Assembly (NCBI GenBank): GCA_020638095.1
Contig: JACKJF010000003.1
Coordinates: 992,001 to 1,056,000, forward strand
From: Hyphomicrobiaceae bacterium
GTDB lineage: Bacteria > Pseudomonadota > Alphaproteobacteria > Rhizobiales > Devosiaceae
Direction: 5' to 3'
Length of the DNA: 64,000 nt
Positions 34,142-44,288 of the stretch are shown piece by piece. Position numbers and translations under genes: made by a program. How positions within the stretch are numbered: position 1 is the stretch's first letter; every line of letters starts with the position of its first letter. Under the pieces are notes generated by a model. It had not been told where the DNA came from, searched no databases, and saw only the letters and a list, made by a program, of their open reading frames with translations.

Positions 34142-35608
34142 ATGCTGAGACTGTCAAACGCCGAACTGGCTCACCTTTCACCGGAAGTTCGGACACCCGC
34201 CTACGACCGTGCAGGCGTGTCGGTTGGCATCGTCCACCTTGGTATCGGCGCCTTTCATCGGGCCCACCAGGCTGCCTATGTCGACGAGCTTCTGCAATCC
34301 GAGCCGGGCTGGGGCGTCGTCGGAGTTTCACTCAAGAGCCCAGCGACCCGGAACGCGCTCGCGCCACAGGATGGGCTGTTCACGCTGGCGACGCGCGACG
34401 CCGCGGGAACCGCGCTGCGCGTCATCGGTTCGGTTCTTTCGGTTCTGGTCCTTGATGAGGATCGCGAGGAAATCCTTTCCCATCTTGTTGCACCTTCGAC
34501 CCGCATCGTCTCACTGACCGTGACCGAAAAGGGTTATTGCCACGATCCGGCAAGCGGTGACCTTGATCCCGCGCATCCTGACATCGTTCACGACCTTGCC
34601 AACCCCGCTGTTCCGAGGTCCGCACCCGGCTTGCTCGTGGAGGCGCTGGCGCGCCGCCGCGCCGCCGGGACGCCACCCTTCACGGTCCTCAGCTGCGACA
34701 ATCTTCCGGCAAACGGCACCACGACCCGCCGCATCGTCACCCGTTTCGCCTATCTGCGCGACCCTGATCTCGGCCGGTTTATCGAAACCGGTGTTGCCTT
34801 TCCCTCGACCATGGTCGATCGCATCGTCCCGGCAACCACGGACGCCGACCGCGACGAAATTTCCGCGCTGCTCGGCGCCGACGACCAGTGGCCGGTCGTG
34901 ACCGAACCATTTTCTCAGTGGGTTATCGAAGACGACTTCCCCGAGGGCCGTCCGGCGTTCGAAAGCGCCGGCGCGCAGATGGTCAAAGACGTGGCGCCGT
35001 TCGAAGAAATGAAACTGCGGCTGCTCAATGGCGCGCACTCGACCTTGGCCTATCTCGGCTATCTTTCCGGTCACCAGACCGTCGCCGAGACCGTCAGCGT
35101 TCCGGCCTTCCGGTCGTTCCTTAAGGCCATGATGACATCGGAAATCATTCCGACGCTTGATGTTCCCGGCGCCAATCTTGAAGCCTATCGCGACGCGCTC
35201 CTCGACCGGTTCCTAAATCCGGCCCTCAGGCACCGGACGTGGCAGATCGCCATGGATGGGTCGCAGAAGCTGCCACAGCGCCTGCTCGCGACAATTCGCG
35301 ATCGCATTGCCGCGGGCGAAGACTTCGACCGGTTGGCGCTCGGAGTCGCCGCTTGGATGACCTATGTGGCCGGCACCGACGAAGCGGGGAACCCGATCGA
35401 CGTGCGCGATCCGCTTGCCGGACAATTCGCAGATCTTGCGGCGCGCTCGGGCGGAGATCTGGACGCCTATCTGGATGCGGTTCTGTCCGTTGGGGTGGTT
35501 TTCGGCCAGGATTTGCCAGCCAATGCGGAATTTCGCACCACCCTGGAGCGCCACCTCAGGTCACTGCGGACCAATGGCGCGGTCGCGACCCTTTCCGCGC
35601 TGGTCTAG
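34142..35608 (+). CDS. Mannitol dehydrogenase family oxidoreductase (polyol / fructuronate type)
   Basis: 488 residues of the long-chain mannitol dehydrogenase family. The N-terminal NAD-binding segment is VGIVHLGIGAFHRAHQAAYVDELL. The active-site KLRLLNGAH (Lys-x4-Asn-x2-His pattern) lies in the C-terminal domain. Members interconvert mannitol/fructose, arabinitol or fructuronate/mannonate with NAD(H). Substrate cannot be fixed without a sugar transporter nearby, and none is present. The stop shares a CTAG with the convergent ppk2 gene. Confidence 0.88.
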   Translation: MLRLSNAELAHLSPEVRTPAYDRAGVSVGIVHLGIGAFHRAHQAAYVDELLQSEPGWGVVGVSLKSPATRNALAPQDGLFTLATRDAAGTALRVIGSVLSVLVLDEDREEILSHLVAPSTRIVSLTVTEKGYCHDPASGDLDPAHPDIVHDLANPAVPRSAPGLLVEALARRRAAGTPPFTVLSCDNLPANGTTTRRIVTRFAYLRDPDLGRFIETGVAFPSTMVDRIVPATTDADRDEISALLGADDQWPVVTEPFSQWVIEDDFPEGRPAFESAGAQMVKDVAPFEEMKLRLLNGAHSTLAYLGYLSGHQTVAETVSVPAFRSFLKAMMTSEIIPTLDVPGANLEAYRDALLDRFLNPALRHRTWQIAMDGSQKLPQRLLATIRDRIAAGEDFDRLALGVAAWMTYVAGTDEAGNPIDVRDPLAGQFADLAARSGGDLDAYLDAVLSVGVVFGQDLPANAEFRTTLERHLRSLRTNGAVATLSALV

Positions 35609-36534
35609 CTCCGCGCACCATCCTCGTTGAGGAATTCCTTGACGCCAAGCACAAGGCCCGGCTCCGTTCGGGTGTCGTTATCCAGCGCCTTGCCCTGATA
35701 GTCCATGCGCTCCAGCACGTGCCGCATCACCGCCAGTCGTGCCCGCCGCTTGTCGTTGGCCCGGATGATGGTCCAGGGCGCGAAGAGACTGTCGCTCTTT
35801 TCCAGCATGTCATTGCGCGCCTGGCCATATTCGTCCCATTTGCCGAGCGCCTTGAGGTCAACCGGCGAAAGCTTCCACTCGCGCAGCGGATCGTGCCGCC
35901 GCGAATGGAACCTGACGATCTGCATTTCCTGTCCGATATTGAGCCAGATCTTGATCAGAACAATGCCGTCCCCGACGATCATCTTCTCAAAATGCGGCAC
36001 GTCGGCCAGGAACGCGTTGGTCTGTTCGGGCGTGCAAAAACCCATGACCGGTTCGACCACACCGCGATTGTACCAGGACCGGTCGAACAGCGCCGTTTCG
36101 CCAAAAGCCGGCATCTGTTCGGCATAGCGCTGGAAATACCATTGCCGCATTTCCCGGTCGGAGGGCTTTGGCAGTGCCACGATCCGCGTGTTGCGCGGAT
36201 TGAGGAACTTGGCATAGCGCTTGATTGTTCCGCCCTTGCCGGCGGCGTCGCGCCCCTCGAATACAACGACGAGACGCTTGTTGGTCGCCAGCATGTCCTT
36301 CTGCAGTTTGACCAGCTCGATCTGCAGCGTTCTCATCCGGTCCTTGTAGTGCCCGGATTTCATCTCTTCATCGAACGGAAACCCGCCGGACTTGAACGCG
36401 GCATCAGCGATGACGTCCGGCAATTTCGGGTTTTCGATGTCGAATTGTGCTATGGCGTCCTGAAGTTTCAACTGGGAACCTTTGCTTTGCCTGCGCGGAA
36501 AAATCTGTGGGATAGACACTGGCACGGCTTTCAC
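35605..36534 (-). CDS. ppk2: Polyphosphate kinase 2 (PPK2)
   Basis: About 309 residues from a GTG at 36534; a TTG at 36471 (LKLQDAIAQF) with AAAGG upstream is an equally good start. The PPK2 core carries Walker A EGRDAAGKGGTIKR, lid-type YFQRYAEQMPAFGETALFDRSWYNR, and FTPEQ-like CTPEQTNAFL. PPK2 uses polyphosphate to make nucleoside di- or triphosphates (or the reverse). It is divergent from phoR, in keeping with a role in phosphate economy. Confidence 0.92.
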   Translation of the reverse strand: MKAVPVSIPQIFPRRQSKGSQLKLQDAIAQFDIENPKLPDVIADAAFKSGGFPFDEEMKSGHYKDRMRTLQIELVKLQKDMLATNKRLVVVFEGRDAAGKGGTIKRYAKFLNPRNTRIVALPKPSDREMRQWYFQRYAEQMPAFGETALFDRSWYNRGVVEPVMGFCTPEQTNAFLADVPHFEKMIVGDGIVLIKIWLNIGQEMQIVRFHSRRHDPLREWKLSPVDLKALGKWDEYGQARNDMLEKSDSLFAPWTIIRANDKRRARLAVMRHVLERMDYQGKALDNDTRTEPGLVLGVKEFLNEDGARS

Positions 36535-36566
36535 GCCGCAGGCAATCGGTGGGACTCTGGCGAAAC

Positions 36567-37793
36567 ATGAAAATCAAACGCGCCTATATCGTCCTGACCG
36601 CCGCGATCGTGCTGCTGATCTTTCTGGCGGCCTTTGGCCGGCTGGGGCTTGGTGAGACCGCGCTATACTGCCTTATCCTGTTTCTCATTCTCATTCTTGC
36701 ACGCCGCACGGGGGCCACAGACACGTCGAGCCTCGATCTGGCCGGCCACGAGGGTGAAGAAGATCAGGTCATGCGCGCCATGTCGGATGCGATGGCGGCG
36801 CCCTGTTTCATTCTCGACTGGCGCGGCAACATCATTCACCGCAACCTCGCAGCGTCCGGCATCGTGCCGCGTGCCGAGGTCGGCACGCCCATCTTCTTTG
36901 CCATTCGTCACCCGGCCTTTCAGGAGACGATCGAGGTCGCCCGCCAGACCCGCCTGCCGGAAACAACCGAGTTCCAGCAGATCGGAGGCGGCAAGCAATG
37001 GTACCGGGCGGCGGTGGCCCCGTTTCAGGTCGGCACGTCGCCAAATCTCAGAAATCTCCTGCTGGTCGTCATGGAAAACCAGACTGAGCAGCGTCGCACC
37101 GAAACCATGCGGGTCGACTTCATCGCCAATGCCAGCCACGAGCTCAGGACCCCGCTGACCTCGGTCATCGGCTTCATCGACACGCTGCTCGGACCTGCGG
37201 CCAAGGACGAGGCCGCGCGCGAGCGCTTTCTCACCATCATGCGCGCGCAGGCCGAGCGCATGTCCAATCTCATAGAAGACCTCATGTCCCTGTCGCGCAT
37301 TGAACTGCGCCAGCATTTGAAGCCGTCAGGCCGGGCCGAACTGGGAAAGATTCTCGACGAGGTGGTCGAAGGCCTGCAGGCGCAGATCGCCGAGGCGGAT
37401 GTGACCGTGACAGTGGACAAGAAGGTCGACGAGGCGAGCGTTCCAGGCGACCACGACGAACTGTTCCAGGTTTTCCAGAACGTCGTCGACAATGCCATCA
37501 AGTACGGCGCCAGCGGCAAGAAAATCGAGGTCACGCTCAAGCCGGCCCGCCTCGGTTCAACGGAAGGTTTTGAAGTCGCCGTCATCGATTACGGCCCCGG
37601 CGTTGCCGCCGAACACGTGCCGCGCATGACCGAGCGATTTTACCGCGTCGATGCCGAAACCAGCCGGAAGAAGAAGGGCACGGGCCTTGGCCTCGCGATT
37701 GTCAAGCACATCGTCCAGCGCCATCGTGGCGAGTTGACCATCAAGTCCGAATTGGGTCTCGGCACGCGCGTGGCGGTCTTCCTTCCCAAATAG
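36567..37793 (+). CDS. phoR: PhoR, phosphate-sensing histidine kinase
   Basis: About 408 residues from the ATG at 36567 (a GTG at 36549 adds six residues). Two N-terminal membrane helices (about 3-25 and 30-46), a PAS domain (MSDAMAAPCFILDWRGNIIHRN), and the kinase core: H-box ASHELRTPLTSVIGF, N-box NVVDNAIKYG, G2-box GTGLGLAIVKH. It autophosphorylates and passes phosphate to PhoB when phosphate is low, under control of PstSCAB-PhoU. It is the first gene of the pho/pst cluster but separated from pstS by a Pho box. Confidence 0.92.
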   Translation: MKIKRAYIVLTAAIVLLIFLAAFGRLGLGETALYCLILFLILILARRTGATDTSSLDLAGHEGEEDQVMRAMSDAMAAPCFILDWRGNIIHRNLAASGIVPRAEVGTPIFFAIRHPAFQETIEVARQTRLPETTEFQQIGGGKQWYRAAVAPFQVGTSPNLRNLLLVVMENQTEQRRTETMRVDFIANASHELRTPLTSVIGFIDTLLGPAAKDEAARERFLTIMRAQAERMSNLIEDLMSLSRIELRQHLKPSGRAELGKILDEVVEGLQAQIAEADVTVTVDKKVDEASVPGDHDELFQVFQNVVDNAIKYGASGKKIEVTLKPARLGSTEGFEVAVIDYGPGVAAEHVPRMTERFYRVDAETSRKKKGTGLGLAIVKHIVQRHRGELTIKSELGLGTRVAVFLPK

Positions 37794-37864
37794 CAATATT
37801 GTGACTGCTTCTGACGCCAGCGCCTTGCGGTCGCGCGTAGTGCATTGAAATAATTGCGAAATAC

Positions 37865-37904
37865 TCGTCACATAAGTTTCAAGAAACCGTCATAAAAACT
37901 TCGG
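37865..37904 (+). promoter_or_regulatory. Pho box with four 11-bp-spaced repeats before pstS
   Basis: TCGTCAC (37865), GTTTCAA (37876), CCGTCAT (37887) and ACTTCGG (37898) are spaced exactly 11 bases, the tandem arrangement bound by PhoB dimers; the consensus half-site is CTGTCAT. The array lies about 120 bases upstream of pstS and should activate pstSCAB-phoU-phoB in low phosphate. Confidence 0.7.
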
Positions 37905-38024
37905 TGCAGGTTTCCTAGCGTCCCCACGCACAACGTCGCGGGGTGCAGTTTTTGCCGAAAGGCAATTGGTTTCGCCGCCGCGCGGCCCAACGGGCTTTGC
38001 CCAATCTCTGAAAGGGAGAAATCA

Positions 38025-39056
38025 ATGAAATCCGCACTTCTTAAGGGTGCCGCCATCGGCTTGCTCGCGACCTCGCTCGTCGCGGTATCGGCCCAGGCCG
38101 AAGCCCGTGACACGATCCAGATCGCCGGCTCCTCCACGGTTCTGCCGTTTGCCTCGATCGTCGCCGAGGAATTCGGCAATGCTTTCCCCGAATTCAGCCC
38201 GCCCAACGTGGCGAGCGGCGGTTCGGGCACCGGCAAGCGTCTTCTGTGCGAAGGCGTTGGCGAAGACACGATCGATATCGCCAATTCGTCCTCAAAGATG
38301 AAGCAGTCCGAGCTCGATGCCTGCCACACCAACGGCGTCATGGATGTTCGTGAAGTCGTGTTCGGCTATGATGGCATCGTCTTTGCCACCGGCATCAACG
38401 AAGGCGACTTCGCCTTGACCCCGGAAATGATCTACAAGGGCATCGCGGCCCAGGTCCCGGTTGATGGCCAAATGGTCGACAATCCCTACACCAACTGGAA
38501 CCAGGTCGATCCGTCCCTTCCCGACCAGGACATCTTCGTCGCCATTCCGGGCACCAACCACGGCACCCGCGAAGTCTTCGATATCAAGGTTCTTGAAGAC
38601 GGCTGCAAGGCAGCTGGCCTGCCTGAAATGGACGCCGACGCTGAAAAGGCCGCCTGTTCGACCGTTCGCCAGGACGTCGTGGTCGAGATCTCCGGTGACT
38701 ACACCGAGACCCTTGCTCGCCTTCAGGCCAACCCGGCCGCCATCGGCGTCTTCGGTCTGAGCTTCTACGAACAGAACCGCGACACGCTGAAGGTCGCCAC
38801 GATCAACGGCATCACCCCGACGCTCGCGACCATCGCTTCGGGTGAATATCCTGTGTCCCGCCCGCTCCAGTTCTACATCAAGGGCGAGCACATTGGCCTG
38901 GTTCCAGGCATTGCCGAGTACGTGGCCTTCTTCCTCTCCGACGAAATGGCCGGCGAGGGTGGCACGCTTGAGGCCGCCGGGCTTGTTCCCGCCTCGGCCG
39001 ACTTCCTCGCGTCCCAGCTCGACGCGTTCAATGCCGGCACCCAGTATCAGCCCTGA
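38025..39056 (+). CDS. pstS: PstS, periplasmic phosphate-binding protein
   Basis: 343 residues with a Sec signal (MKSALLKGAAIGLLATSLVAVSAQA). IQIAGSSTVLPFAS, ASGGSGTGKRLLCEG and PGTNHGTREVF are the phosphate-loop motifs of PstS. It delivers phosphate to PstC/PstA. A strong hairpin after the stop probably stabilises the pstS message relative to the downstream genes. Confidence 0.95.
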   Translation: MKSALLKGAAIGLLATSLVAVSAQAEARDTIQIAGSSTVLPFASIVAEEFGNAFPEFSPPNVASGGSGTGKRLLCEGVGEDTIDIANSSSKMKQSELDACHTNGVMDVREVVFGYDGIVFATGINEGDFALTPEMIYKGIAAQVPVDGQMVDNPYTNWNQVDPSLPDQDIFVAIPGTNHGTREVFDIKVLEDGCKAAGLPEMDADAEKAACSTVRQDVVVEISGDYTETLARLQANPAAIGVFGLSFYEQNRDTLKVATINGITPTLATIASGEYPVSRPLQFYIKGEHIGLVPGIAEYVAFFLSDEMAGEGGTLEAAGLVPASADFLASQLDAFNAGTQYQP

Positions 39057-39080
39057 TCTGAGCGCCTGACTGCAAAATCG

Positions 39081-39104
39081 AGGTCCCGGTTCGTGCCGGG
39101 ACCT
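39081..39104 (+). terminator. Hairpin between pstS and pstC (attenuator/stabiliser)
   Basis: AGGTCCCGG (39081-39089) and CCGGGACCT (39096-39104) pair perfectly around a 6-base loop with no T-run. It lies 24 bases after pstS and would give more pstS than pstC transcript. Confidence 0.65.
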
Positions 39105-39163
39105 CACCAATCAGAACAAGTCGCGACAGCTTCGAACAGTCGTGACACAACAGGGACCGGACA

Positions 39164-40540
39164 ATGAACGCGTTGCTCATCGCCGCACTTCTGCTGGTCT
39201 TGCTGAGCGTGTCCTACCAGATGGGCTGGTCTCGGAGCAGGAAGCTCGCGGATACGACCGGCGAGCGGCTTCATTCCCGTCCGGTCTATCACGGCGCCTT
39301 TGTCGCCATCTGGGCCATTCTGCCTGCCCTATTGGTTCTCGGAATCTGGGCCATTTTTTCGAAGTCCGCCTCCGAGGCCTACATCCTTTCCCAACTGCCG
39401 CCCGAGGTCAGCACCGGTCCGCAGGGCGAAATGGTCGGCGCCATCGAGCGCGTCAAGTCGATCGCCAATGGCTTTGGTGTCGTTGGTGAGGCCGACCCGA
39501 CCGAAAGCGCCGCCGCAAGTGCCTACAGTCAGTTCCGCACCCTGACCACGCTGGTCGTTATTGCCGTTTCAGCGGGCCTCGGCGTCCTCGGCCTGTTTTG
39601 GGCCCATAGCCGCGTCGCCCATCGCTTTCGTGCCCGCAACTCGGTGGAAACCGCGGTCCGGATCGCCCTGATCGCCTGCTCGGGTATCGCCATCCTGACG
39701 ACGCTTGGAATCGCCCTCTCGTTGATCGCCGATGCTGTTCAGTTCTTCAGCTTCGTCAACCCGCTCGACTTCTTTTTCGGAACCGTCTGGAACCCACGCT
39801 TCCAGAGCACCGGAGCCGATGCCGTCGGCCAGTACGGGCTCTTGCCGCTTCTTTGGGGCACGATCATGGTTTCGGGCATCGCGATGCTCGTGGCCATTCC
39901 CGTCGGATTGATGTCCGCCATCTACCTTTCCCAATATGCCGACTATCGCGTCCGCAACGTCGTCAAGCCGATCATCGAAGTGCTCGCCGGCATCCCCACC
40001 ATCGTTTACGGCTTTTTCGCCCTCGTCACTGTCGGGCCGTTCCTGACCGGGATCGGTAACGTTTTCGGCCTCGACATTCGGGCGACCAGCGCTCTGACCG
40101 CAGGCATCGTCATGGGAATCATGATCATTCCCTTCATCTCTTCGCTCTCGGAAGACATTCTCCACCAGGTTCCGCGCGCCATGCGCGACGGCTCGCTTGG
40201 GCTCGGCGCCACCAAGTCCGAAACGATCATCAACGTGTTGGTACCGGCTGCGCTTCCCGGCATTGTCGGCGCGGTTTTGCTCGCCGTCAGCCGCGCCATT
40301 GGCGAAACCATGATCGTGGTGCTTGCGGCCGGTAACAGCCCGGTCTTGCGCCTTAATCCCGCCGAACCGGTGTCGACCGTAACCGTGACCATCGTCAATC
40401 AGCTTACGGGCGACGCCGATTTCACCAGCCCCCAGTCGCTCGTTGCCTTCGCCCTCGGCCTGACGCTCTTTGCCATGACGCTGGTTCTGAATGTGGTCGC
40501 CCTTTACATCGTCCGCCGGTTCCGGGAGCAGTACGAATAG
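39164..40540 (+). CDS. pstC: PstC, phosphate ABC permease
   Basis: 458 residues, the long alphaproteobacterial form: about 150 extra N-terminal residues with membrane helices and a periplasmic loop (SKSASEAYILSQLPPEVSTGP) precede the usual six-helix permease. The EAA-type loop is HQVPRAMRDGSLGLGATKSETIINVLVPAALPGIVGA. It forms the membrane channel with PstA; pstA starts two bases after its stop. Confidence 0.93.
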   Translation: MNALLIAALLLVLLSVSYQMGWSRSRKLADTTGERLHSRPVYHGAFVAIWAILPALLVLGIWAIFSKSASEAYILSQLPPEVSTGPQGEMVGAIERVKSIANGFGVVGEADPTESAAASAYSQFRTLTTLVVIAVSAGLGVLGLFWAHSRVAHRFRARNSVETAVRIALIACSGIAILTTLGIALSLIADAVQFFSFVNPLDFFFGTVWNPRFQSTGADAVGQYGLLPLLWGTIMVSGIAMLVAIPVGLMSAIYLSQYADYRVRNVVKPIIEVLAGIPTIVYGFFALVTVGPFLTGIGNVFGLDIRATSALTAGIVMGIMIIPFISSLSEDILHQVPRAMRDGSLGLGATKSETIINVLVPAALPGIVGAVLLAVSRAIGETMIVVLAAGNSPVLRLNPAEPVSTVTVTIVNQLTGDADFTSPQSLVAFALGLTLFAMTLVLNVVALYIVRRFREQYE

Positions 40541-40542
40541 CC

Positions 40543-41910
40543 ATGTCCGACGCAGCTTTCGGTGACATCGACAACCGGTCCAACAAGGAACTTCGTGAGC
40601 TGGTTCACAAGAACCTGGCTGGCCGCCATCGGCGCGAGGCGATATTTCGCACCCTCGGCATCGCAGCGATTGCAGCAGCACTCGGTTTTGTCATCATTCT
40701 CTTCGGCATCATGCTCTCGAAGGGCCTTCCCGCCTTCTGGCAAGCCAATGTTCACACCGAGGTCTATTTTGATCCCGACGTGATCAAAGGCGGGCCCAAG
40801 CCCGTTCAGGAGGCCGGACAATCCGATGCCGACTATCAGCAGAAAGTTCTGGCCTGGCAGCGCACGGTTACCCTGTCGAACTGGAACAACCTGGTCGAGC
40901 AGTCGGTGCGCCGTCTGGCGCCTGACCTCGAGGTCGAAAAGCGGGACGTTCTGGCCATCATCACCAGCGCGGCGCGCTTCGACCTGCGCGACATGTACGT
41001 CAACGACACGTCGCTGCTTGGCAAGACCATTCCTGTCGCACTCCTTGCTTCGGCCGACGCCGACAACTGGGTCAAGGGCAAGCTGCCACGTGACCTTCCC
41101 GACGAGCGCCAGCAGCTGTCCAAAGGCTCGCGCGACCTCGCCGACAGGCTCCTGACAGACGGTTCCATGACCTTCGATTTCGCCATGCATATCTTTACCA
41201 ACGTCGACTCGCGTTCCGCCCCGGCCTCGGCCGGACTTGCTGGCGCATTCATGGGTTCGCTTTACATGATGCTTGTCGTCATCGTGCTGGCGGTACCGAT
41301 CGGGGTGGCAAGCGCGGTCTATCTCGAGGAATTCGCGCCCAAGAATCGCTGGACCGACCTCATCGAGGTCAACATCAACAACCTCGCCGCGGTTCCCTCG
41401 ATCGTCTTCGGCCTGCTCGGCGCAGCCGTCTTCATCAACTATTTTGGCCTTCCCCGCTCGGCCCCGCTGGTCGGCGGTCTGGTGCTGACGCTGATGACCC
41501 TGCCGACCATCATCATCGCCACGCGCTCGTCGCTGAGGGCGGTACCACCGTCGCTTCGCCAGGCGGCGCTCGGGCTCGGCGCCTCGCGCACCCAGACGGT
41601 CTTTCACCATGTGCTGCCGCTCACCTTCCCGGGCATCCTGACCGCGACGATCATTGGCGTTGCCCAGGCCCTTGGTGAAACCGCACCGCTCCTTCTGATC
41701 GGCATGAATGCGTTCATCGCCAATATCCCGTCGAGTCCGCTTGAATCCGCCACTGCCCTTCCGGTGCAAATCTACTTGTGGCAGGGCAACGAAAACCGTC
41801 ATTTCTTCGAAGGGCGGACGTCGGCGGCGATCATCGTGCTTCTGGCGCTGATGATCGTACTCAACGCCATCGCCATCTTTTTGAGAACCCGACTGGAAAA
41901 ACGCCAGTGA
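40543..41910 (+). CDS. pstA: PstA, phosphate ABC permease
   Basis: 455 residues, again with a long N-terminal extension (periplasmic domain of about 190 residues after the first helix, as in alphaproteobacteria). Permease core with [38 protein letters not shown] and six helices. It pairs with PstC. Its TGA overlaps a GTG that could be an upstream start for pstB. Confidence 0.93.
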   Translation: MSDAAFGDIDNRSNKELRELVHKNLAGRHRREAIFRTLGIAAIAAALGFVIILFGIMLSKGLPAFWQANVHTEVYFDPDVIKGGPKPVQEAGQSDADYQQKVLAWQRTVTLSNWNNLVEQSVRRLAPDLEVEKRDVLAIITSAARFDLRDMYVNDTSLLGKTIPVALLASADADNWVKGKLPRDLPDERQQLSKGSRDLADRLLTDGSMTFDFAMHIFTNVDSRSAPASAGLAGAFMGSLYMMLVVIVLAVPIGVASAVYLEEFAPKNRWTDLIEVNINNLAAVPSIVFGLLGAAVFINYFGLPRSAPLVGGLVLTLMTLPTIIIATRSSLRAVPPSLRQAALGLGASRTQTVFHHVLPLTFPGILTATIIGVAQALGETAPLLLIGMNAFIANIPSSPLESATALPVQIYLWQGNENRHFFEGRTSAAIIVLLALMIVLNAIAIFLRTRLEKRQ

Positions 41911-41945
41911 CCACAATCGTTTCAGACCGCCAAGAGGCCAGGCCC

Positions 41946-42776
41946 ATGGACATCGTTCAAGACCAGACGGCAGCAGCAACAGTTCCGGGCGCTAGCACGC
42001 CCGCTCCAGCGGGAGAACCCGCGGCTCGTGTCGTCACCCGCGACGTCAGCGTCTTTTACGGCCAGAAGCAGGCCCTGTTCGACGTTTCGATCGATATCCC
42101 CGACCGCTCCGTGACCTCCTTCATCGGACCTTCGGGTTGCGGCAAGTCGACCTTCCTGCGCTGCATCAACCGCATGAACGACACGATCGACGGCTGCCGC
42201 GTTTCAGGCATCGTCGAACTGGATGGCGAAGACATCAATCGGCCCGACCTCGACGTCGTCGAACTGCGTGCCCGCGTTGGCATGGTCTTTCAGAAGCCCA
42301 ATCCCTTCCCCAAATCGATCTACCAGAACGTCGCCTACGGTCCGCGCATTCACGGCATGACCAGAAACAAGGCCGAACTCGACGAGATTGTGGTCACTTC
42401 GCTCAAGCGCGCGGGCCTGTTCGAAGAGGTCAAGGACCGGCTCGACCAGCCAGGCACGGGCCTTAGCGGTGGTCAGCAGCAGCGCCTCTGCATTGCCCGC
42501 GCCATTGCCACGCGTCCTGAGGTTCTGCTGATGGACGAGCCCTGTTCGGCGCTCGATCCGATCGCGACGGCCATCATCGAGGAGCTGATCGACGAGTTGA
42601 GGGAGAACTTCACCATCGTCATCGTTACCCACTCCATGCAGCAGGCGGCGCGCGTCAGCCAGAAAACCGCCTTCTTCCACCTTGGCAAGCTTATCGAAAC
42701 CGGCGATACCGAACAGATCTTCACCAATCCCCGGCACGAGAAGACCCAAGACTACATCACCGGCCGGTTCGGCTGA
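41946..42776 (+). CDS. pstB: PstB, phosphate ABC ATPase
   Basis: 276 residues from the ATG at 41946; a GTG at 41907 overlapping the pstA stop (GTGA) would add 13 residues. Walker [11 protein letters not shown]-loop VFQKPNPFP, signature LSGGQQQRL, Walker [12 protein letters not shown], switch THS. Energises phosphate uptake and signals PhoR through PhoU. Confidence 0.95.
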   Translation: MDIVQDQTAAATVPGASTPAPAGEPAARVVTRDVSVFYGQKQALFDVSIDIPDRSVTSFIGPSGCGKSTFLRCINRMNDTIDGCRVSGIVELDGEDINRPDLDVVELRARVGMVFQKPNPFPKSIYQNVAYGPRIHGMTRNKAELDEIVVTSLKRAGLFEEVKDRLDQPGTGLSGGQQQRLCIARAIATRPEVLLMDEPCSALDPIATAIIEELIDELRENFTIVIVTHSMQQAARVSQKTAFFHLGKLIETGDTEQIFTNPRHEKTQDYITGRFG

Positions 42777-42808
42777 TTGCGGCGCATCACACCAACCGAG
42801 ACACCATC

Positions 42809-43510
42809 ATGGTTCAACACCGTTCCGAACACATCGTCTCCTCCTACGAAGAGGAACTGACGCACTTGACCCGGCACATCATCGAGATGGGCGGCATGGT
42901 CGAACAGGCGATCAACGAGGCCACGAGCGCGCTTGTCCGCGTCGATCACGACCTGGCGCAGATTGTCATCCAGAATGACAAGGACATCGACAAGAAGCAG
43001 CGTGGCCTCGATGAGATGGCTGTCTCGATGATTGCCCGCCGCCAGCCGATGGCCTCGGACCTGCGACGCATCGTGGCTTCGATCCATGTCGCGACCGACC
43101 TTGAGCGGATTGGCGACATGGCCAAGAGCATTGCCCGCCGCACGCTGCAGATTTCCGATCAGCACATTTCGCCGCAACTCTACTCGGGCGTCCGCCACAT
43201 GTCCGATCTGGTGCTGACCCAGGTGTCAGCCGCGCTTCAGAACGTCACCGCGCTCGAGGTCGATGAAGCCATTCGCATTTGTGAAAAGGATGAAGAGGTC
43301 GACGCTCTCTATATGTCTCTCTTCCGCGAATTCCTGACCTACATGATGGAAGACCCGCGCAACATCACCGACTGCACGCATCTCCTGTTTTGCGCCAAGA
43401 ACCTCGAGCGCGCCGGTGATCATGCAACCAACATCGTCGAGGCCGCGTATTACATTCAGACCGGCGCGAACCTGATTGACGAAATCGAAATCCGCAAAGA
43501 ACGTCGCTAG
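42809..43510 (+). CDS. phoU: PhoU, phosphate signalling regulator
   Basis: 233 residues, two three-helix PhoU repeats with the metal-binding signatures (EEELTHLTRHIIEMGGM, ATDLERIGDMAKSIARR; LFCAKNLERAGDHATNI). It couples the Pst transporter to PhoR to switch PhoB off in high phosphate. It lies 32 bases after pstB and 26 bases before phoB in one operon. Confidence 0.95.
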   Translation: MVQHRSEHIVSSYEEELTHLTRHIIEMGGMVEQAINEATSALVRVDHDLAQIVIQNDKDIDKKQRGLDEMAVSMIARRQPMASDLRRIVASIHVATDLERIGDMAKSIARRTLQISDQHISPQLYSGVRHMSDLVLTQVSAALQNVTALEVDEAIRICEKDEEVDALYMSLFREFLTYMMEDPRNITDCTHLLFCAKNLERAGDHATNIVEAAYYIQTGANLIDEIEIRKERR

Positions 43511-43536
43511 CCGCACCCGGATCAGGAAAGACCAAA

Positions 43537-44235
43537 GTGACCGCCCGCATTCTTCTGGTCGAAGACGAGCCCGACGTGGCATTGATGCTGCGCTACAACC
43601 TCGAGGCCGAGGGGTTTGCCGTCACCTGTACCGAATCTGGCGACGAGGCCCTCGACCTGACGCGGGAATCCGCACCCGATCTGATCGTCCTTGACTGGAT
43701 GCTCCCCGGCATTTCCGGCATCGAAGTGTGCAAGCGCCTGCGTATCCGCCGGGAGACCGCCGCTGTGCCGATCATCATGCTGACCGCCCGCGGTCAAGAA
43801 GAAGACCGTGTCCGCGGCCTGCAGACCGGCGCCGACGACTATATCGTCAAGCCCTTCTCGGTTCAGGAATTTACTGCCCGCGTCCGGGCGCTGTTGCGCC
43901 GGGCCAATCCCGATCTGGTCTCGACCGCGCTTCGCGCCGGCGACCTCGAACTTGACCGGGTTAGCCATCGCGTCCGCCGTGCCGGGCGGGAACTGCAGCT
44001 CGGACCGACCGAATACCGCCTGCTTGAGCACCTGATGGGCAATCCCGGCCGCGTCTATTCACGCGAACAGTTGCTTGACCGGGTCTGGGGTTCGGACGTC
44101 TATGTCGATGAGCGCACCGTCGACGTGCATGTCGGCCGTCTGCGCAAGGCGATCAATCGCGGCCGCCAGGCCGATCCGATCCGCACCGTGCGCGGTGCTG
44201 GCTACGCGTTCGACGAGCAGTTCTCCGCGAAATGA
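43537..44235 (+). CDS. phoB: PhoB, phosphate response regulator
   Basis: 232 residues from a GTG at 43537 with AGGAAAG upstream. Receiver domain with phospho-acceptor Asp in LIVLDWMLPG and conserved Lys in VKPFS; C-terminal winged helix (LGPTEYRLLEHLMGNPGRVYSREQLLDRVWG). It binds the Pho box and activates this operon. It ends at a strong terminator. Confidence 0.95.
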   Translation: MTARILLVEDEPDVALMLRYNLEAEGFAVTCTESGDEALDLTRESAPDLIVLDWMLPGISGIEVCKRLRIRRETAAVPIIMLTARGQEEDRVRGLQTGADDYIVKPFSVQEFTARVRALLRRANPDLVSTALRAGDLELDRVSHRVRRAGRELQLGPTEYRLLEHLMGNPGRVYSREQLLDRVWGSDVYVDERTVDVHVGRLRKAINRGRQADPIRTVRGAGYAFDEQFSAK

Positions 44236-44260
44236 AAAACCCGCGCAGTGCGCGGGTTTT
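44236..44260. terminator. Bidirectional intrinsic terminator between phoB and gcrA
   Basis: AAAACCCGCG (44236-44245) pairs with CGCGGGTTTT (44251-44260) around a 5-base loop, directly after the phoB stop, with A-run and T-run on the two sides so that it can end both convergent transcripts. Confidence 0.9.
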
Positions 44261-44288
44261 GCATGCTTCCCGTCAGCGACAAAGCCGG